A stretch of 64,000 nucleotides of DNA, from positions 915,790 to 979,789 of the forward strand of contig QANY01004770.1 in NCBI GenBank assembly GCA_003255025.1. The letters run 5' to 3'. Numbering within the stretch: the first letter of the stretch is position 1; every line of letters starts with the position of its first letter. The DNA is from Datisca glomerata. Its lineage: Eukaryota > Streptophyta > Magnoliopsida > Cucurbitales > Datiscaceae. Both the position numbers and the translations under genes were made by a program. Positions 59,707-64,000 of the stretch are shown one piece after another. The notes beneath the pieces were generated by a model. The model was not told the origin of the DNA. It was given only the letters and a program-made list of their open reading frames with translations, and ran no database searches.

Positions 59707-60136
59707 CACTATAAGAATTAGGTGTTTTAATTGCAGTCAAGGACCGCATTTTATACTAAAATGCAATGAAAGGTGCACTTTTTTTGCGGGGGGTAAAGAG
59801 CGGAGAACGAAAATCTCCAACCTGCCTAAAAAATTACTAAAAAAAATACTCACTCTTTCAACCTCTCTCTCGGCTTCGACTCTCAGCTTCAACCCTCTTT
59901 CTCTCACCTTCAACCTCTCTTTCCTTCACCGATATTAGGGCTCATGGAATCTCTCTCTCTCTTTGAAGTGCCTATGTTCTCTTCGCGATGAAGTGCCTAT
60001 GTTCTCTATGAAACGAAACACTTCTGTTCTCTCATCTCTCCGCAACAAAGCTCATAAACGGGTCTCTCTGGAACGAAGCTTTCCTCACTAGGAAAAGCTC
60101 TCTCTTAGGTATTTCTTGCACGCGTCTCTAATTTTT

Positions 60137-60343
60137 TCATTGCTTTCTCTCCTCCCCCATACCTGAGCGTGAGATAATTTCTTCAATTGTTTTCCAATCA
60201 GCCATAACCGAGCTATCTAGAAGGCAAAAATCTACAACTGAAGTGATTCTCTCTTTTTCCTGATCATTAATTGCATATCTCGGAAGGAGTCCTAGCTTTC
60301 CTACATGACTCTCTGGCCAGGTATCTAATTGTTCTATTGTCAA
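60137..60343 (-). other. Unidentified 68-codon open frame inside the CACTA-like region
   Basis: The frame has balanced, protein-like composition (ending VVDFCLLDSSVMADWKTIEE, then IISRSGMGEE) and stands out from its AT-rich surroundings. I do not recognise the family. It could be an exon fragment of a captured gene or chance. No intron or partner exons could be assigned. Confidence 0.3.
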
Positions 60344-61811
60344 AATGACTATAATATTTTCACTCCAAATCCCAAAACGTGTATCTTGTTTAGGTCGTGA
60401 TTTTTAGGTTTGTTTATTTTTCAAGTTTTAAAACTAAACCTAAGAAGAATTTCAGGTTCTCTATTTTTGGCTTCTTGTTTGGTACTTTTGTTGCTCATTT
60501 TGTTTAAATGTTTTTTTGCTCGTTTTAAGTTAGAATAAATATATTAATTGCTTCGTATGTTGTTTTTGTTTTCATGTAGATTCTTATAGATATGTTAATT
60601 TTACCTTCATTTTGTTAAGATTTTAATTTCTGTTTGTTGATTTTTCACTAGTGGTTCAACGCTGGATGGGGACAATTCTTATAGCTGTCGGAGAGCCTAT
60701 TTCAAACTGAAAATATGGAAGTAAGCTTCTATGTCCATTCTTTATTTACTACAACAATTATGTGTTGTAATAGCACAACACGTAAGGGTTTCATTCTCAA
60801 ATTCTTGTCTGATTTTAGTGATTTTTGTCTACTTTTATGATTTTTGAGTTTTTTTAGTTGATCAGGGTCTGTGTTCCCAACTTTTGGGCATGCAAGAAGT
60901 TTTGAAATGAAAACCCCCGATTTCTTATCTAGGTTCTTTGTAATTAGTATGTTGATTAGGGTCTGTTTTTTCAACATATTTATGGTTTACATTCTAATTT
61001 TCAGTAAGTTAATTAGCTCTGCAAGCATTAATCTATAGCTAAAATGTGAATATTTAGTATTGCAGTGATTGTGTTTCTTCTTTGCAACTCCAAACTCTTA
61101 TATTAGAAGTGGATATGATGGTTCCTTACTTCATCTATTCTTGTAGTGACTTTTTCACTGTTCTGGTATTTCCCAAACAAAATCTTGAATCTTCCATAAC
61201 CTCTAGAATCATCAGTTAGAACTTGAAATGTATCGTTCTGTCCTGATTGATTCATGTCTCAATGAGGCAGTGTTAGAATCATCAGTTAGAATCTTCTTAT
61301 TGCAAATAATTTATTCAATATTTTTTATTTGAGTTGTAAATGTGACTGGTTAATCTAGAGCTCACTCAGATAAGTATTAGTGAAGTTTTATCAAGTAACT
61401 TACTTTTAAGATTTGTTTACATGTTGCCCAAAAGTTATGTGTCTTATATATTTAGCTGATTATTTGCTTTATTTGAGAAAATTGATGAGATATAAAAAAT
61501 TTGGAGGCAGATTAGACAACTTTGTAGTTATCCTTTTCTCTTGTTTCGGGACTTCAATCAGCAAATTTATTTAGAGTTTGTCCTTTCTTCCTTATTACTT
61601 TGACAATCCTAAAAGTTTTTTAGAACTGTCTGCAATGAAATTGCTTTAAAGTTTGTCCTTTCTTTCCTGATTGCCTCACATGTGTTATAGTCTCTTCTTT
61701 CTTGAATGCCTATTTGAATTGATTGAGCATAGACCAAGTGTTCTGTAAAACGTTGACTTCAAGACTAAAAATCAGTGAAATTCTATGTCTGCTCGGGGGT
61801 TGGTTTTTTTC

Positions 61812-61842
61812 GGGGGGGGGGGGGGGGNGGGGGGGGGGGGGG
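61812..61842. repeat. Poly-G run with one unresolved base
   Basis: Thirty-one positions of G with an N at 61828. Long G homopolymers are hard to sequence, so the length and the N probably reflect assembly uncertainty. Confidence 0.9.
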
Positions 61843-62186
61843 TGTTGAACTACTGCTTGATATTTTTTTTTTACAATTTGCATCCGTGGATGAAATGAAT
61901 TGAATGTTGGGGACTATGCTTCCGTTGTTTGTTTTGTCCTAAGACCCAATCGATGTAGCGTGTTATCTTATTTTGCTTGGTGTTGTTCATACATTTAGGA
62001 CCTATAAAAATTCTTATTGAATGGAGCTGTCAAACTGCTTTTGTGATACATATCTATGACACTTCTGGAGTCTCCTAAATGTTTTCATGTCATATTGGAG
62101 TCATTTAATTATAGAATTGAGAGAAAGTTTTGTTTAGTTGTTTTCTAATATATGACGCAAAGTACTGTGTAATATTTTTCCTCACG

Positions 62187-62315
62187 TTGGTGCCTTATAT
62201 ATTTCGACAAGATGCTGATTATTCATATCTTATTGGCTCCCAACAACCTGAGAGTGTGGTTGTTTTAGGACATGAATTTGGTCTGTGCATGTTCATGCAA
62301 GAAGCAAAGCCTCAT
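62187..62315 (+). pseudogene. ICP55-like: Exon fragment resembling ICP55 / Xaa-Pro aminopeptidase (M24B)
   Basis: The 129-bp frame reads LVPYIFRQDADYSYLIGSQQ, PESVVVLGHEFGLCMFMQEA, KPH and stops at a good splice donor (CAT|GTATGC). This matches the aminopeptidase P N-terminal domain of plant ICP55, a peptidase that trims imported precursor proteins in mitochondria (...PYxFRQDADYLYxTGCQQPGGVAVL...GLCMFMPE). Changes such as SQQPES for CQQPGG and FMQEA for FMPEA, and the loss of a proper AG acceptor before the exon (CCTCACGTTGG), show decay. No neighbouring ICP55 exon is clear. A possible exon at about 60651-60718 (SCRRAYFKLKIW between CACTAG and GTAAGC) might be the one coding for the end of the transit peptide, but this is weak. 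It is probably a captured or duplicated gene piece. Confidence 0.65.
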
Positions 62316-62893
62316 GTATGCTCTATCTTTACTAATCTAATATAGTCCTCCATTTTACTTATTTTTTGTCCTTTAAGCACTTGTATTCTTAATCCGATAA
62401 GCTTTCACTTCTTTGCCTGTTTGCTGGCACTTCATTTTTACACAAATAAGCAAAATGTGGACCTAATAATTGTTATACGGAAATAAGCAAAATGAAGATT
62501 GTATAAAAGTTAAGAAAAACATGGTTAGAGCTCTAGTACATGATTTAGTATGTCCTTCTTTTTGACCTGCCTTTTCTGCGCCTATTTTATCTTCCACAAC
62601 TTCCATACATGAGTGCATGGCATTGTGTTTGACCTATTTAGTTCTTCTTTTTGTATCGTAGAGTTTTGTGAGTCTACTATATACTTTTGATGAACAACAA
62701 TTGGTTCTGACTAGTGAATTAGAGATTTACTTTGTTAGTAGCCATGAGATATATTTGAAAGACATTGAGTGGTCAATGATGGTCATGGGTTCTGGTGATT
62801 TGATGCAGATAATAAGGAAATTGAATATTCTCTCTGGCAAATGTTTGTGTGTAACTTAGATTGAGTTTACGTGTGTAACTTAGAAACCTGGTT
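62316..62893. other. Intron-like AT-rich DNA, no gene recognised
   Basis: The frame at 62668-62859 follows a possible acceptor (TATCGTAG) but has no resemblance to the next expected ICP55 exon. Confidence 0.4.
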
Positions 62894-62901
62894 CTCAAAA
62901 T

Positions 62902-63964
62902 TAGGCGTGCTAAAAAATAGTCCAGATCATGTAATCCGATCTGGACCGAACCGAAGTTGATTGGTTTGGATGGTTTCTTTCTTATTTTTGGACGGTTCGG
63001 TCTTCATTTAGGGGAGGACCAAACTTTCGGTTTGGTTCAGAATTTCAACCAATTCTGGACCGAACCGACTGTATCTAACTCATATCTATATATATTTTTA
63101 GGTTTACCCTTTTCAATTCCTTGACCCTTGACAAACCCTCTCCCTATCCCAACTTATGAGTCACCTCTTTCAGACCCTCTCCCTCTCCCTACTCGTGAGG
63201 CCTCTGCTCTTTCCTGCTCCCTCTCCCCTCATCTCTGCTCTCTCCTTCTTTCTCACCTATGTGACTCATTCTCCTTCTCCTAAATGGATCGAGGAGCGTC
63301 GCTGACCTTCCTTCTCCATCTACTAACTTGATCAAGGGGCCTCTCTCTTTCCCCAAGTCTAAGACCCTTTGTCTTCCTCCTCTGGCCAGACCGCGAGCAG
63401 AGGCACGAGCAACGTTCCTGCAACGTTGGTGTCTCAGATTTGCCCCTAAGTTTTTTATCTTGAATTCAGATTTTTTTATTGCAACTGCATATTTAGTTAA
63501 ATTGTTATTGGGGAGAAGTCTGTGAGCCATCTATCTTGTTGTTGGGATTTTAGTCGGTTCCTATGGTTTTAGTTAAATGCTTTCAAGGTAGTTTAGGTAG
63601 AAGAAGATTATGTTGGGTTGCATTGGAATTTTATGAAGATCTTAATCGGTTCCGATGAAGAAGATATGGGATTTTAGTCAATTCTGATGTTAACTAGGGA
63701 GAAAAACAAATGCATTTTTTCTTTATGTTTTTGGTGGGTTTCTTTGCTGAAAAATATGTCTGGACAGTGAGATTTTTTGTGTACTGATATAGCAAATCAA
63801 TACCATAATACCTGACTAGACCGACCGTTGAAATTCGATATGGACAGTTTGGATTTTTTGTAGTGTTTTGGTCTGTTCGATCCTCTATATAGGAGGATTG
63901 TAATTTTCGATCGGGTCTCATTTTCCTCTAAAAATTTGACCAGACTAACCGTTGAACACCACTA
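62902..63964. mobile_element. hAT-like non-autonomous element, 1063 bp
   Basis: The ends TAGGCGTGCTA and, in reverse complement, TAGTGGTGTTC resemble the TAGGGGTGTTC-type termini of plant hAT elements. The flanks CTCAAAAT (62894-62901) and CTAAAAAT (63965-63972) match at 7 of 8 positions, the expected TSD length. Just inside the left end are inverted CCGAACCG/CGGTTCGGT motifs (62945-63067). No hAT transposase (dimerisation motif) frame was seen. The minus-strand frame at 63530-63189 is Arg-rich low-complexity text. Confidence 0.7.
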
Positions 63965-64000
63965 CTAAAAATTGGTATTTAGGAGCTTATATATAAACAT

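Larger units (their letters stand above)
59707..64000 (+). mobile_element. Second CACTA-family element, left part; right end beyond the window
   Basis: It begins CACTATAAGAATTAGGTGTT. The next 250 bp parallels the left end of the element at 25140: a T-rich patch with TTTTA(T/C)A.. text, a GCGG/CGGGGA patch, AACC(C/T)GCCTAAAA.ATTACT, then CTCTTTCAACCTCTCTC and a CT-rich leader. No right terminus, subterminal array or target duplication is visible before 64000, so the extent is uncertain. The ICP55-like exon and the hAT element would lie inside it if it does reach the window edge. Confidence 0.55.

Noticed and set aside
63189..63530. An Arg-rich 113-codon minus-strand protein
   Set aside because: Low-complexity text inside an hAT-like element; no known domain and no context for expression.

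Overview
This 64 kb window is AT-rich nuclear DNA of a flowering plant, most likely a eudicot. The evidence is the repeat content: FAR1-type Mutator-like elements (MULEs) with Ulp1-like and plant-mobile-domain (PMD) genes, Tat- and Athila-like Ty3/gypsy elements, Ty1/copia pieces, L1-type LINEs, CACTA and hAT elements. I cannot name the species. I see no intact host gene and no tRNA, rRNA, CRISPR or bacterial-type operon. Almost every coding trace is a broken transposable-element gene. The few traces that look like host genes are fragments.

Layout. 1-4860: AT-rich DNA with a small TIR element inside a ~1 kb block that recurs in direct orientation at 17.5-18.7 kb. 4860-17440: a large degenerate MULE-like region with three genes, namely an Ulp1-like peptidase (+, 4875-8259), a FAR1-family MULE transposase (-, 9165-11330) and a PMD gene (-, 12313-15108), followed by an end module (15520-15750) and a long GGTGAACCCC-type array (16180-17435). 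21290-30983: a coding-poor gypsy element with both LTRs and a 5-bp target duplication (4 of 5 match), split by a CACTA element (25140-30046, TSD TGA), which is itself split by a LINE 3' tail (27014-27451, 11-bp TSD). This is a three-level nest. 31-36 kb: LTR pieces and a copia integrase remnant. 37.2-40.3 kb: the 3' part of an Athila-like gypsy with a 1457-bp LTR. 40.3-46.4 kb: a Tat-type gypsy 3' half (RNase H, second RNase H, integrase, minisatellite, antisense ORF), with a short copia reverse-transcriptase patch inside it. 46.5-47.6 kb: a ~123-bp tandem repeat. 47.8-48.6 kb: the 5' end of a copia element (short LTR, PBS, gag) on the minus strand. 50.0-52.6 kb: a non-autonomous MULE sharing end modules with the 5-17 kb element and interrupted by an hAT-like insert. 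52.9-56.4 kb: a 5'-truncated L1 LINE. 57.9-58.9 kb: a compact TIR element with an 11-bp TSD. 59.7-64 kb: the start of a second CACTA-family element, holding an exon-sized fragment resembling the host peptidase gene ICP55 and an hAT-like insertion.

The most interesting unit is the 5-17 kb MULE. It puts a transposase, a SUMO-protease-like gene whose active-site Cys segment is deleted, and a PMD gene next to one another, and its end modules recur on a small derivative 35 kb away. All identities come from reading translations by eye. No database search was run.
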